DNA of 24,561 nucleotides from Chara braunii (GCA_003427395.1 BFEA01000635.1:399668-424228); one strand, 5' to 3'. Positions 1-10,699 are shown, counted from the stretch's first letter. Notes: generated by a model from the sequence alone, not told the origin. Numbers and translations are program-made.

Positions 1-577
1 CCAATGTAGCGCGATGTGGGTCGGGCTACAGGTGAGGACCGCTCTACACATGTGAGCAAAAATATGGCAAAATGTTTGGCCAATGAAAACCCCCCTTATG
101 GGCGCCCTTCCCTCAAATTGCTTAGAGGCCAAGGACCAGACCCCCAGTGATTGCTGGTAGCAGCAGCCAATGGTTGTCCTGACAGGATAGGCCACCTACC
201 CTACCCACCCCATGTTAATGCTCCCAGCGCACCCCCTACGATCCCTCCACATCAGTGGTGAGAAAAGCTGTCGCACACAACAGAGGTCCCCAACCCCGGA
301 ACAAAACCTCCGCTAGTGGGACTTGGCCCCAGGACTTGGTTTTAGGAATAGTCTAAGGAAGCTGAAATCCTAAAAATCACGTCTCTAAGGAGCGTCTAGC
401 AAGGCCCAAAGGGTCTCGCTCCTTTCTGCATGTAACTGGACCTTCGTACTGTTCCCAACATTTGATACATAAAAAAAAGAGAAAAAGAAAAAGAAAAAAC
501 AATTGATACATTTAGGGCAAACCAGTTGCAGTCTGTTGGTAACTAAAAGTAGTAAGACATGTTGTTTGGACTATAAT
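1..577. other. Intergenic or repeat-derived DNA, no gene seen
   Basis: No reading frame here looks like a protein. The only structure noticed is an A-rich tract (471-502) flanked by direct 9-bp copies of TTGATACAT at 462-470 and 503-511. This could be the stub of a heavily 5'-truncated retroposon with its target duplication, or a local microsatellite expansion. Nothing else is identifiable. Confidence 0.4.
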
Positions 578-594
578 AGGATTGTATTAACTTT

Positions 595-735
595 TTTGCG
601 ACCACAGCTGGGTAATGGCCCCGGTATCTCGTATGTTCTGTAAAATTCTATATGGGACGCTGGGTCCAGTTCCCAGCACGTGCTGCTCCCCACGAATAGA
701 TTGGAGCATGTTAAAAAAAAAAAAAAAAAAAAAAA
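595..735 (+). mobile_element. SINE-like retroposon with poly(A) tail and 17-bp target site duplication
   Basis: The body (595-712) is followed by an uninterrupted run of 23 A residues (713-735). It is flanked by direct copies of AGGATTGTATTAACTTT at 578-594 and 735-751, which is the signature of target-primed LINE-mediated insertion. A stretch around 660-676 (GGGTCCAGTTCCC) loosely resembles a Pol III B box (9 of 11 consensus positions by eye), but no convincing A box is seen. A related sequence lies in the opposite orientation at about 1621-1680, which supports a repeat family rather than a processed transcript. It inserted immediately upstream of a LINE remnant. Confidence 0.75.
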
Positions 736-850
736 GGATTGTATTAACTTTGTTTTAGGAAACCTGCTGAAGCAATCTCTGGTTTTAGTTTTTGTAATTG
801 TTTCCATAACAGCTTATAGTGGTACCACAGACCCTAGGTGTGGGTGGTGA

Positions 851-1423
851 AACATTCCAGTTTTTTTGTGGCTGATCATCCATCTGCCAGTTCCGACCGG
901 ACAATGGTGTGAAGCTAGAACCTCTAAAGCCACACCTTTGTGTGTTGTCTGTTCCGGAACAAGAATAGATGATGTACAACACCTCTGCCTGCAGTGTGAA
1001 TACGCGCATGGCTAATGGGACTGGTGGAGATCTGGTGCAGTGCCTATCCCTGGAGCCATGACACGACGGTCGGATGACTTTGTGCTCCGTGGGGTTGACG
1101 CCAGGCGTGAAAAGCTGGCCACTGCGCTCACATATGCGGAAGAGTCCCTGCGGGGGGTGATTCTGTGGACCCTATGGAACCTCAGGAATTCGGCAAAATA
1201 CAGAGGGGAGAGGCTTACCCACCTGATGGTGCGTGCAGAGGTGAAATATTCTATAAAGTTGAAGCTTTCCACATATTGGTCGCTGACAGTAAAAAACAGG
1301 GAGTTTCAGTCAAGAGCGGTCAGGAAATATTTGGCTCTCTGGTACCGCTGTCGGGACTTAGTGACGGTGCACATGCATCCTGACAAACTGCCCACCCTGC
1401 TATCCTCTGGGTTCTATATCTGA
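851..1423 (+). pseudogene. LINE (non-LTR retrotransposon) ORF2 C-terminal remnant with zf-RVT knuckle
   Basis: A single frame from 851 to the TGA at 1421-1423, broken only by a TAA at 1013-1015, encodes the C-terminal tail of a plant LINE reverse transcriptase protein. It has the zf-RVT pattern: a hydrophobic start, then CVVC, a D-x-x-H-L motif, and a downstream C-x2-(Y)-A-H element. This is followed by the characteristic WTLWNLRNS block about 55 residues later, typical of plant L1-like proteins. The reverse transcriptase and endonuclease domains are absent, so this is a 5'-truncated copy, as is usual for LINEs. In this family the knuckle is thought to help RNA or DNA binding during target-primed reverse transcription. 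Identification rests on motif pattern rather than a database match. Confidence 0.72.
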
Positions 1424-1552
1424 GGCATCCAGTCTAGCCCGGATTGCTGTCAAGAATCCGAGCTCCAGTCTACGGCCCGGATTGTGTGGTTTCTTTTACC
1501 CTCTTCTTCAGACTACTGCATTCTTTTTTTTCTTTTTTTCTTTTTTTTCCCT
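1424..1552 (+). other. Probable LINE 3' untranslated region ending in pyrimidine tract
   Basis: Directly after the LINE stop codon comes non-coding sequence containing two similar CCCGGATTG-type segments (about 1438 and 1476). A T/C-rich tract follows from about 1519 to 1558. The tract is best explained as the reverse complement of the A-rich tail of the minus-strand SINE-like insertion that follows. Confidence 0.4.
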
Positions 1553-1731
1553 CTTTTTTAACAAATCCCGTGGCATCAGGTAGGAGTGATGATACGAGCA
1601 TACACTCCTACCTGACTTATTGGGGCTCCATTCTATTGGTGGGGAGCTGCACCTGCTGGAAACCGGGTCCAGCGCCCAGGGTCTGACAGGATCATCCCAT
1701 CTTGTTCCGCCATGGTCAACGCTCTCTCGAA
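1553..1731 (-). mobile_element. Second SINE-like copy, minus strand
   Basis: Read on the minus strand, 1621-1680 matches the plus-strand repeat at about 660-705. Shared short blocks include CTGGACCC, CAGC-GTGC and AGCTCCCCAC. An A-rich tail in the minus-strand direction corresponds to the T tract before 1553. This copy carries an extra segment of about 60 bp relative to the 595-735 copy, including a perfect 13-bp inverted repeat. Boundaries are approximate and no clean target duplication was found. Confidence 0.5.
1576..1615. repeat. Perfect 13-bp inverted repeat (hairpin) inside SINE-like copy
   Basis: The left arm TCAGGTAGGAGTG (1576-1588) and right arm CACTCCTACCTGA (1603-1615) are exact reverse complements around a 14-nt loop. 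The segment is missing from the related copy at 595-735, so it was either lost there or gained here. Confidence 0.85.
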
Positions 1732-2230
1732 AAAAAAAGAAGAAAAAAAAGGGTTAAACAGATCAAAAGTGATCTGCCCTATAGGTGTCACCGCAGCCGT
1801 TTACAAACATACACTTGCACATTCTGGGATGCTCTCTGCATCCAGAAGGGTTTTACTCTAATTTCCTGCCGCCGTTCCCATACTTCCACGTGGCCGCGTT
1901 TTATACAACCCTCCCTCAGAGTTGAGATTATTATTCTACGCGTAGTGACGGATTCCAACAGTTATGTCTTAGAATTCTGCATGGATGCTAAACAGGAGAG
2001 GGAAACCAGGGATGAGACAAGGAGATGTGTCCAGGGTTGACTATGCATCATGCACCGTCACGCCTGCTTATGTTTCACGCCTCTGAGGAGAAGATGAGGG
2101 AGCCCCCAGGCTGGCGCCCCTCTGGCTTGGGGTCCTCCCTCCTTCCCAAAAAACGATTCTCCCCTCATCGCTCATCGTCGTCGATCATCGCCTCTCCCTC
2201 CTTCTTGGAGTCAGCCCGTGTTTATGCCCT

Positions 2231-2416
2231 AATCCTGCCTCCTGCTGCTCGTGTTGGTTCACTCCGTTCTATGCGTCCCCCTCGTATTGTTCTATGAATG
2301 GTGGTCGCCCTTCCTGCCGCGATGATCCTGCTTCCTCCTGCTCATGTTTTTTCACTCCCCTCTACCCGTCCCCCTCGTATTGTTCTATGAATGGCGGTCG
2401 TCCTTCCTGCCGCGAT
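2231..2416. repeat. Tandem duplication, two units of 93 bp
   Basis: Two adjacent units share long identical blocks such as CTCGTATTGTTCTATGAATG (starting at 2281 and 2374) and CTTCCTGCCGCGATG at the unit end. The spacing between matching positions is 93 bp. The units differ at scattered positions, so the duplication is not recent. Confidence 0.85.
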
Positions 2417-2855
2417 GTTCCAGGACGCCCGCAAAACTCTTCGCGGCCGGGCCTTCCGTCCCTCTCCACGTTCTCTCTCTTCTTTCTTCCATGAAACAGG
2501 TTTCAGCTTCGCATCCGTTCCTCCTTTCTGCACTGGCTGCCCATGGGGAGTAACATCCTCTATCAGCTATGGCCGTCATCTTTCGGTAGGCCAGAGTCAA
2601 CTCCCCAACCAACAATTGAACCCCAGAGTCTGTCGCCTCTCCACGGCGGCGTCTCGGGTCAAATCTATCGTCGCTGCTGAATCCGGTTGGGCCTGCCTTC
2701 CAGTCGCCGTGCGGCCCTAGCGCATCCACCTTGACCTAAAATAAGAAAAGAGTCTGGATGATTTGAATCGAGGACATCATAGGAACCATTGAGAGTCGAA
2801 GGGTACCAGTACCCGGACAATACGGGTACTTGAAGTCTTAAGCAGGGCAGTGAGT

Positions 2856-2885
2856 GGGAAGGGGGAGGGGGTGAGGGGGTAAGGG
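2856..2885 (+). other. G-quadruplex-capable G-rich tract
   Basis: Five runs of at least three G residues are separated by one to three bases within 30 bp, meeting the usual four-run, short-loop criterion for intramolecular quadruplex formation. It sits about 110 bp left of the long direct repeat. Function is unknown. Confidence 0.6.
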
Positions 2886-2994
2886 TTGGATGCACAAAGA
2901 TTGTGGCCAGATTCATCCCAGACCGGCCATAAATGTGGCCAAGATACATTTAAACCGCCAGTACCTTTCCCCACTTGGTTTTCAAAGTCGCGCT

Positions 2995-3928
2995 GTGACG
3001 AGCTCTTTTTCTGATAAGCGCCATCTTCTGCGCAACCGGGATTGGTGGTACATAGAAGGGATCGGGGATAAATTGCATGGCAGTCCGGGCCCCTCCTTCT
3101 TGGTTTTTCGACGTTTTCTTCTTCGTCCCTCGATAGAAGGGAGGCAGGGGTTATGAACTTCGGGGTAGTTGGCCCTCGCCTTAGTGAGCGAAGGGGAATA
3201 ATGTCTGCTATGTCCCTTTTCATTCTTTTTCTTTCTTTTTCAACAGAAGTACGTCTTTTTGGCGCGGCAATCACGCGGGGAATTCCTCCGGAATTTTTGA
3301 ATTGGTGATGAGCCCGCCCGGGTTCTCGGAATTTTTTTTTGCAATTATGACCTTAAGTAGACTTGGAAATTGGGTGCCTCATAATTTTTCCCTGTAACTG
3401 CACTTCGGTTCCTGCTTGCACGCGCTTTGCTGCACCTGGGCCTGCGCTCTGTTCCTGTCGCGCCTAAATTCCAATCTCAACTGTAATCTCTTCTTGCTCT
3501 TTCTTTGCCTACGCAGATGTAACTGTAATCTTCCCCTTTCTAGATATTCTTTCCCGCGCCGCTGCGTGCACTCTCCCTTCTCTATCTCATTGGCCAGATC
3601 GGCACATGACTGGATCGAAGCGTGGAGTGAGGCTACGTCCACCACGTCGGGGCCAGCCATGCAGCCGTAGGCACATCCTCCTTCCTTTCTCCTATTCTTC
3701 TCTGGCAATCCCGATTATTGCGCGCTGATGCACAAGCTATAAATTCCACAAGCACGATTGATGGGCTCTCTAATCCACTTGGGAGTTCGCACGGTCGAGA
3801 GGATCAGCTAACGAGCAGGAAGACGGTGAGTAGAGAGTCGGGCGACCCGATGAGCTGGTGCTGAGTATGCGGGGTTGACGCGTGGCCACGAGGGTTTGTG
3901 GCACGCGAGCGAGCCTGGCTTGCATGCT
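2995..3928 (+). repeat. Long direct repeat, copy 1 (candidate 5' LTR or duplicated promoter)
   Basis: This segment aligns in the same orientation with 22332-23745 once a MITE in the second copy is removed. Both copies start sharply at GTGACGAGCTC; their left flanks are unrelated. Identity is high by eye, broken by small indels and one gap of about 36 bp near 3280-3320. Shared elements include TATAAATT (3738-3745) and a splice-donor-like ACG/GTGAGT at 3823-3830. Homology is lost after TGCATGCT, where copy 2 is interrupted by another LTR retrotransposon, so the true right end is unknown. The repeats bracket the gypsy gag-pol pieces, as LTRs would. However, no primer binding site was found after copy 1 and no polypurine tract directly before copy 2. 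A duplicated host promoter plus first exon is the alternative. Confidence 0.7.
3738..3745 (+). promoter_or_regulatory. Candidate TATA box, conserved in both repeat copies
   Basis: CTATAAATTCC occurs here and at the equivalent position of copy 2, within an otherwise diverging neighbourhood. If used, transcription would start about 30 bp downstream, near 3770, and the GTGAGT donor-like site would fall about 55 bp into the transcript. Confidence 0.45.
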
Positions 3929-4006
3929 CGCATTGCCCGGGCCAAGCGGGGTGACGACTCTGTATGGTTTGGAGGTGCGGGGCGACGGACTGCCCGCACC
4001 AGCAAG

Positions 4007-5150
<1,144 letters not shown>

Positions 5151-5157
5151 GACTCTG

Positions 5158-5337
5158 AGACGTGCATTGGCCGACGACAACACATGCGCTCTCAGAGAGA
5201 TACTCATAGCATTCCGCCTGTACATCAGATACGTCCCTGGCCTAGGCCGTGAGATCGATGATCGCCCCGATTCTAGGCTAAAGCGGGACACTTGTACTTC
5301 TACCCCTGAAACTTGGCGTCGGAGATTCCAGTTCTGA
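5158..5337 (+). pseudogene. Possible N-terminal gag fragment
   Basis: This frame is open from 5158 to a TGA at 5335-5337 and has protein-like composition, including an amphipathic block with ALREILIAFRLYIRYV. No named domain is recognised. Its position upstream of the gag capsid-like domain, on the same strand, suggests an N-terminal part of the same polyprotein; the frame is the one used at 5479-5850. It could equally be a chance open stretch. Confidence 0.3.
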
Positions 5338-5478
5338 CCTGGGACTCCACCCCCACTTTCCTGAAATCCTTGGCACAACCCTCTTCGCACTTGCAGGCCC
5401 ACTAATACTCCGAAACAAGAAGTCGCGCTGGGTGTGAGGTTTGTATCGGAGCCGACACATATCAAGACAAGGGTTTGA

Positions 5479-6183
5479 CAAGGGGCTCGACTCTTTAGTT
5501 CAACCGATCTGGCGATGCCGAGAAGGGGCCGGTCCGCACAGAGAAACGCGCCAACACGTGAACCCGTGGTAACATGGAGCAGGTCTGCAGGCAAATCTGC
5601 CGACGATATGAATGCTAATCAGGCATAAGGGGGAGTGAACCCCGCTGGCCTCGCGCCTCCACAGCCAGCATGTATCCGCACACTAGCAACTCCACCGGAT
5701 CTATATTCGTTTGATCTTGCGCATCATTTGGGAGGAGCATGACTTGCCACGCTCCGAGCACAACAATACGACGACGATGAAGCCAGGATCAATATTCCGG
5801 CTTGGTTAGGGGGCAACACCCACCATTGGTTTAGTACCTATGTCAGGCTATGTATGGGTTGATCTCCCTATCTTTAAAAAAGACTTCCTCCACAGATTCG
5901 ACTACATTCACCACGAGCAAGTGTTCTTGATGATTAAGGACTGAGTGCAGAAGCCCCTCGAATCCATCGCAGCGTGCCGCAGGAGATTCTACCGATTATT
6001 TGTAAAATCCCAGAGGGACGAAAAAGGGGGAAGGGATTTCTTCATAGACGGACTCAAAAGTAGAGCGATACGGGCCAAATTGCGAAACAAATTTTCCCCC
6101 ATCACCTTTACTATGACGCAGATTATAGACGCGGCTGAGGAAATGGAAAGGAAGTTCCTTCCTCGAAGGGGAAGACCACGCTA
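5479..6183 (+). pseudogene. gag: Ty3/gypsy gag, capsid-like (Retrotrans_gag) domain, frameshifted
   Basis: The frame 5479-5850 (stops at 5626-5628, 5740-5742 and 5848-5850) passes by a +1 shift near 5848 into the frame running to 6183, which has one stop at 5942-5944. Across the shift the protein shows the Retrotrans_gag pattern: AWLGGNTHHWF near 5795, then a W-x-x-L-x-I-F-x-x-D-F-x-x-R-F block. A K-P-x-E-S-I and R-R-F-Y-R-L-F stretch follows, then an F-x-D-G-L-K-S element at about 6040. Gag assembles the cytoplasmic particle that packages element RNA. The shift and three to four stops make it non-functional as it stands. Confidence 0.75.
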
Positions 6184-6218
6184 AGGAAGGGGATTCTTCA
6201 TAACTAACCAGAACAAAA

Positions 6219-7262
6219 ATGGAATTAGCAGCACTCCAGCACAAATTCGAAAACATGGGCTTCGCGTCGGGCCCCGTTACCTACCTGGAACAGGTAGCAA
6301 CCCAACGGCCTCGTCCCGATCAAAGTGCAAGACCCTCGGTGGCAAGAATACCTGCTCACACACCTGCCCTGACCGGAAAGGCAGACGATTCGAACGCGAT
6401 ATTAGATCTCACATGCACAATAGTTAGCCTCCTATAGGAAAGCAAGAAGGAACAGAGTGAGTACAACACCCGAATGGAATCACTAATGCGCTCCATGCCC
6501 CCCTTTAATGTTCGCGCTGCCCCCTTCCCTACCGGAGCACCTGCTGCAGCAACATCGGCGGGAGCTGGTGTAAGTATGGCACCCAGAACAGACACGTGTT
6601 ACTCGTGTCACCAGCCCGGCCATATGGCAAGAGACTGCCCCCAGCGGCAGGTACGGATAGGAGCAGCCCCAACAGTTGCAGCTCCCCTGGCTAACAGACC
6701 AAAACGGGTAGGGACGATGGTAGAAGAAACCGACGGGGCAGTGTTTGCAGCGGTCGCCACTGAAGAGGCTGCAGAGCTTATCCCACTCGATCAGTTTATA
6801 TCCTTGGGATATTCGGGGTTGGGTATAGATGGGGCGATCCAGCCGGCGGACGAAGAACGAGAGGTCTCGGACTGGAGACCATCCCCCAGTGAAATGGAAT
6901 CTGGTGGTCCCGCGTTCATTATCGGGGAGATCGATGTGCTCGATATCATTCGAGCACTAGATCACCGCATCCCACTCCCGATCGGACACCTTCTGTTCAT
7001 ATCGGAACAAGCTAACCATCGCATGTTGCAGCACTGTAAAGCCAATCGAAAATGGTTCGCACTCGCCAAGCTGGCAACGGTAAAAGGGAAAGCCCCTGCG
7101 AAAGAAGCAAATCCTGACGCACCGGGAACCTCAAAACCCGTGCGCCTGGGGCTCATTCAAAAAAGTGACCACTTTTTGTGTATCAAAGCCATCCCGTGGG
7201 AATCCGCGGAGTGTGACATGGAAATCTGGGGAGTTCCCTATAATGCAATCATCGATTATTGA
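6219..7262 (+). pseudogene. gag: Ty3/gypsy gag C-terminal part with CCHC nucleocapsid knuckle
   Basis: One frame is open from 6219 apart from a TAG at 6435-6437, ending at the TGA inside the protease triad. After an Ala/Pro-rich linker it contains a perfect retroviral-type zinc knuckle, CYSCHQPGHMARDC (6597-6638, C-x2-C-x4-H-x4-C). In this family the knuckle binds element RNA in the nucleocapsid. Downstream is a long acidic linker of about 200 residues without a recognised domain, leading to the protease. The same frame continues through protease into reverse transcriptase, so gag and pol were probably one polyprotein. The knuckle is intact although most pol catalytic sites are lost. Confidence 0.82.
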
Positions 7263-7502
7263 GCAGTCGTATTAGCCATATCCCTGCGAGTAGTACAAAG
7301 GGCAAGGAGACGGAAAGATTTGATTCCACTCACTGAGGGAGACCGTTTGATCTCCGCAAACGAAGAAAAGATCCGAGCGGTCGGGAGAATGACAAATGTC
7401 GCTTTTAGACTACGAAAAGTCCATGCCTTGGGAGACGTAGTGGTCCTCAACGTAAACTCGTACGATGTACTCCTGGGACAACCCGCCTTAAACGCCCTTT
7501 AG
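7239..7502 (+). pseudogene. pro: Retropepsin-like aspartic protease with destroyed active site
   Basis: In the gag frame, the stretch NAIID followed by VVLAIS is the flap-preceding context of a retroelement aspartic protease, whose catalytic triad should read Asp-Ser/Thr-Gly-Ala. Here the codons at 7254-7265 read Asp-Tyr-stop-Ala, so both triad residues after the Asp are changed and one is a stop. The C-terminal signature YDVLLGQPAL (about 7462-7491), equivalent to the conserved D-x-x-x-G-x-x-x-L segment, is retained. Length is about 85 residues, normal for this family. In active elements this enzyme cuts the gag-pol polyprotein. The frame stops again at 7500-7502. Confidence 0.75.
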
Positions 7503-8633
7503 GCCAACCTGGACTTCGAGTGACGGGTAGTAGTTCTAAAAAACACGGGTGGCAAGCCGTACACAATCCCTATGCGTCTCACCCTCCGCACGACGGTCGA
7601 CTCGATACGTAGAACCCATTCGGATAACGTTGGGTCGATCTGAATGGTCACATGGGAAGGACTGGCTGACGATTCAGAAATATCCAGCGAGGGACAGATG
7701 CCCTCACCTCCCGATGACTCGGAAAGTGAAAAATAGACAGACCCGACGATCCAATAGCTGACACGGAAGGTAATCAGTTACCCAGTCCGACAGAAAACGA
7801 CAAAGACGTCCGTGCTTACCGAAGAGAAAGTCCGACAGACCAGGACCCTTATCATAGGGGAGCCGCTAATACATGTGTTGAGGATGCCCGATTCTTCGGA
7901 ACCCCCTCGAACCCGGTACGAAGGAGCTACCCCGCTGCTGCCACGATACCTGGACAAATGCTCGTTCTGCGATGTTACAGACTTACCTACCCGATCGCTT
8001 TTCACAATGGAAAAGGAGGTACGATTACTGCGCCTAGGAGCGGAAACACAGGCTTCGGAACCCCCTGGGTACCCCGAAGCCTCGCTATTCGAAATTGGGA
8101 TAAAAGTCGCCGAGAAGTCGGTAGACCCTCGAGACATTGAGGACGGGATAACCCCCGAAGAACACGTGGCCATCCGAGAAGAAGAGGCTCAGATAGTGGC
8201 CACTGTATTCTCGTGGACGTCGGATAACTCGTTTATCTCTTACCCATCGGCCCGGGACATGAAGGCGATACGCACTAAACACGTGTCGATCATCATTCAA
8301 GGACAACCCTACGAATTACATCTGTCGGAATGCGTGCTTGACAAAACTCACCAACTAATTGCGGATATTCTCACTGAGTATCGGGACGCCACTAGCGTCA
8401 AGGATGCAGACACCGGGTTGTCCCTGGTCATACAACATGAGATTCAGACCGGTAACCACCCATCAATCCACTGCAAGCCTTACCGGTACTCACTCCCGGA
8501 ACGGAAGACGACATTAGAGCGCATCCACGAGTTTGAAGTGAACGGTTGGATCGAACCCGCCATAGGTCCTTGGTCTTTCCCGATAATTTTAGTTCCGAAG
8601 AAGAACGGATCTATTTGCATTTGCATTGATTAA
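7503..8633 (+). pseudogene. pol: Gypsy pol: protease-RT linker and RT fingers region
   Basis: The same frame continues with stops at 7521-7523, 7650-7652, 7734-7736 and 7755-7757, then is open to 8633. Residues from about 8430 match the start of a gypsy reverse transcriptase: H-E-I-Q-T-G, PYRYSLPER, an I-E-P-x-x-G-P-W-S-F-P block and LVPKKNG. The canonical C-x-D-Y-R-x-L-N motif follows but a TAA (8631-8633) is inserted between Asp and Tyr. The ~270-residue segment upstream is acidic and unassigned. Length and order agree with Ty3/gypsy. Confidence 0.8.
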
Positions 8634-9762
8634 TATCGAAAATTAAATGATTAGAGATGTGTACGCTCTCCCCCGAATTGATGATTTGTTGGATGCGATT
8701 GGGTGTGCTAATTATTTTAGTAAATTTGATATTCGGCATGGATTCCACCATATCTTAGGGAAGAGGACCGGCCGAAGACGGCCTTTGTGTTATTGAGGGC
8801 ACGTGGCAGTGGGTTCATTGTCCGATGGGCATATGCAATGCACCTGCGACTTTCTAGAGAGCGATGAATGTCACTTTTCATAACTTCGTTAACAAGACCA
8901 GGCTGGCTCAAGGAATGATAAATTTTTATGTTATTGTGTACATGAACGACATTTTGGTGTATTCTGAGTCGTTTCATGGACACGCGAAACATATCGAATG
9001 GACACTTGGGGCGCTGCGGGACACTGGCTTCAAGATCGCGTTGGAGAAAAGCGGATTTTTCCTACCCGAGATCTCGTTCCTTGGGTACGTCGTAACCCGA
9101 GGGGGCTTGAGACCGAATTCGAGGAAAGTCGATGCGGTTCGGGAAGCACCCACGCCTACGTCACTAGCGCAGGTTCGAGCCTTTCTAGGACTGGCCTCGT
9201 ACTACCGACGGTTCATCAAGGGATTCGCGACAATTGCTCGGCCTCTGACGAACATCCTCCGGAAGAACCAGCTGTTGAACAGGGACGCGGAGTGTGAACG
9301 GGCCTTTTCCACTCTGAAAGAGGCCCTGGCCTCAGCGCCTATTATAATTCGGCCCGATCCTGAGCGACAGTTCCTACTCATTACCGATTGGCAACTCGAA
9401 GTAATTTCTGTTATCCTCGCTCAGAAAGGAAAGGACGGGCGGGAACACGTGGTCGAATATGCTTCTCGAACATTACCAGATGAGAGGAAGAATGACTCGG
9501 CGCCCCAAGGAGAGTGCTATGTTCTAGTCTGGGGAATCCAACACTTTTACCCATATCTCTATGGGCAGAATTTCGTCCTCGTAATGGATCACGAGCCCCT
9601 GCTGGCACTCAAGAAGCTCACCAACTACACGGGTATGATTGGGTGATGGGCAGTAAGGCTGCAGGAGTACGAGTTTGACATCGTCCATCGAAAAATGGAG
9701 AGGCACGGGAATGCGGAAGGGCTAGTAACACGTCTGTATAGGCCAGGCAAGGTGCTGCGTGG
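8634..9762 (+). pseudogene. pol: Gypsy pol: reverse transcriptase palm/thumb and RNase H, catalytic mutations
   Basis: After the stop the reading passes through three frames (switches near 8650, 8758 and 8790), then stays in one frame from 8795 to a TGA at 9644-9646. Recognisable blocks are RDVYALPRIDDLLDAIG, a H-C-P-M-G-x-x-N-A-P-A-T-F palm motif with a TAG after it, and the YxDD box. The box reads Tyr-Met-Asn-Asp at 8939-8950, so the first catalytic Asp is Asn. A normal FLGxxxYYRRFI thumb motif follows. RNase H spans about 9350-9762, with TDW in place of the usual TDAS, and D-S-A-P-Q-G-E-C, L-V-W-G and M-D-H-E-P-L blocks. The tail after 9646 (YEFDIVHRK, H-G-N-A-E-G-L) ends RNase H. In active elements these copy RNA into DNA. 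Confidence 0.88.
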
Positions 9763-9999
9763 CGAGGAGATCACCCCGTGGAAGGTGCCGGAGCCGCCCA
9801 AGGGGCCCGGATACGGTCAGGTGAAGGTACTCCCTCGGCAGACGAAGAAGTGACACGTGTCCTCATGGCGGCCCAAGGACAAGGAAACGTTGAGGGCCTA
9901 CTCTCTCCTTCCTCTTCCTCTCTACCTTCCCTGCCCGACCGTTTTTATTTTCTCTGTGAGTCCATCTCTCGAGTCTATTTAGTGTCTATATAGCCACAA

Positions 10000-10119
10000 G
10001 GCAAGGGATACGTGGAATGGGTAGATTGTGCTAAGTATGTAGTGAGAGCCCACAGGGCATGCATCCTGCATAGAAATCCCCAGAAGTCATGGCTCTGTCC
10101 TCTGTGTCGTACTGATTAG
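10000..10119 (+). pseudogene. PHD-finger-like motif in the pol linker between RNase H and integrase
   Basis: A 39-codon open stretch ending in TAG (10117-10119) contains cysteines and histidine spaced C-x2-(Y)-x4-H-x2-C-x11-C-x2-C, with Trp two residues before the last cysteine pair. This is the spacing and Trp placement of the second half of a PHD finger (C4HC3), with one cysteine replaced by Tyr. The first cysteine pair is not evident upstream. PHD fingers usually read histone tails. It lies about 240 bp after RNase H on the same strand, in a different frame. A RING or other cross-brace finger is possible. The reading is pattern-based only. Confidence 0.45.
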
Positions 10120-10350
10120 ATCCCGACAGAGACTCGATTCCTGGAAGCAATGTCGGAAGGTCTAGAGAAGACTCGATTGTTTAGACGAGCGGAGGTGTGG
10201 ACAAAGGTCGCCTTAATAGTTACGGTTGTCGGGAATTCTCTCTGAGAGTTCTCTAAGGAGGATCGGAGACGGGCCAATGAAAGGGCACGGGTTTATAGGT
10301 GGAACGGAGGATGGTTAGAAAAGCGAAAAACCGACAGAAGCGAGATTTGA
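10120..10350 (+). pseudogene. Pol linker continuation, no recognised domain
   Basis: The same frame as the PHD-like motif continues for about 75 codons, with stops at about 10243-10245 and 10348-10350. Composition is charged and coding-like (for example REKR-type clusters, W-N-G-G-W). No family is recognised. It is most simply the rest of the polyprotein linker leading to integrase. Confidence 0.35.
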
Positions 10351-10439
10351 ATATCGGTACCGCATCCGTTCATGAGGTATGACTGGGTGAAATCCGTAGT
10401 CGAGCGCCTCGGTCCAGCACGGGGACCCTCCCGGCCGCG

Positions 10440-10687
10440 TCACGCAGGATTTGGTGAGACTTGTCGCGGATGAGCGTGTTGCCGCTCCGGCCGAGTGCGC
10501 CAGCCGTACCTCTCACGCGCCCCTACGACAGGACAGGGTCACGCGAGACACCGCTACCTCCACCTGTGGGAGCTGTCACCATCCCTTAGGTGGGCGTATC
10601 CCCGCCGAGCTACTGAACCACATGCGAAAGTTTTTCTTATGCAATTGCAGAGGTGACCCAGCCGAGGGCGTTTCTCGTTCGCTGTAG
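10440..10687 (+). pseudogene. Cysteine/histidine-containing open stretch, possible second zinc-binding segment
   Basis: This frame is open from at least 10440 to a TAG at 10685-10687 and encodes about 80 residues. It contains C-G-S-C-H-H about 25 residues before C-N-C, with an intervening L-L-N-H motif. The pattern could form a zinc ribbon or treble-clef finger, but it matches no family I can name. It is the last stretch with gypsy-like composition before the unrelated 10.7-18.96 kb interruption. Confidence 0.3.
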
Positions 10688-10699
10688 CATAGGGGGTAC

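Larger units (their letters stand above)
1740..2994. other. Non-coding stretch with tandem duplication and G-rich tract
   Basis: No coding region is supported. A small inverted repeat (CAGATC/GATCTG) lies near 1760. CT-rich sequence spans about 2100-2500 and contains a 93-bp tandem duplication. A G-run tract lies at 2856-2885. The region ends exactly where the long direct repeat begins. Confidence 0.45.

Noticed and set aside
1-11. CCAATGTAGCG at the window start as a minus-strand end of the same LTR family seen at 23749
   Set aside because: It equals the reverse complement of the LTR end plus two following bases for only 11 bp; the next bases do not match either the LTR or the primer site.
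2777-3274. 165-codon minus-strand open frame
   Set aside because: It spans the boundary of the long direct repeat and shows no domain; the equivalent frame is not kept in copy 2.
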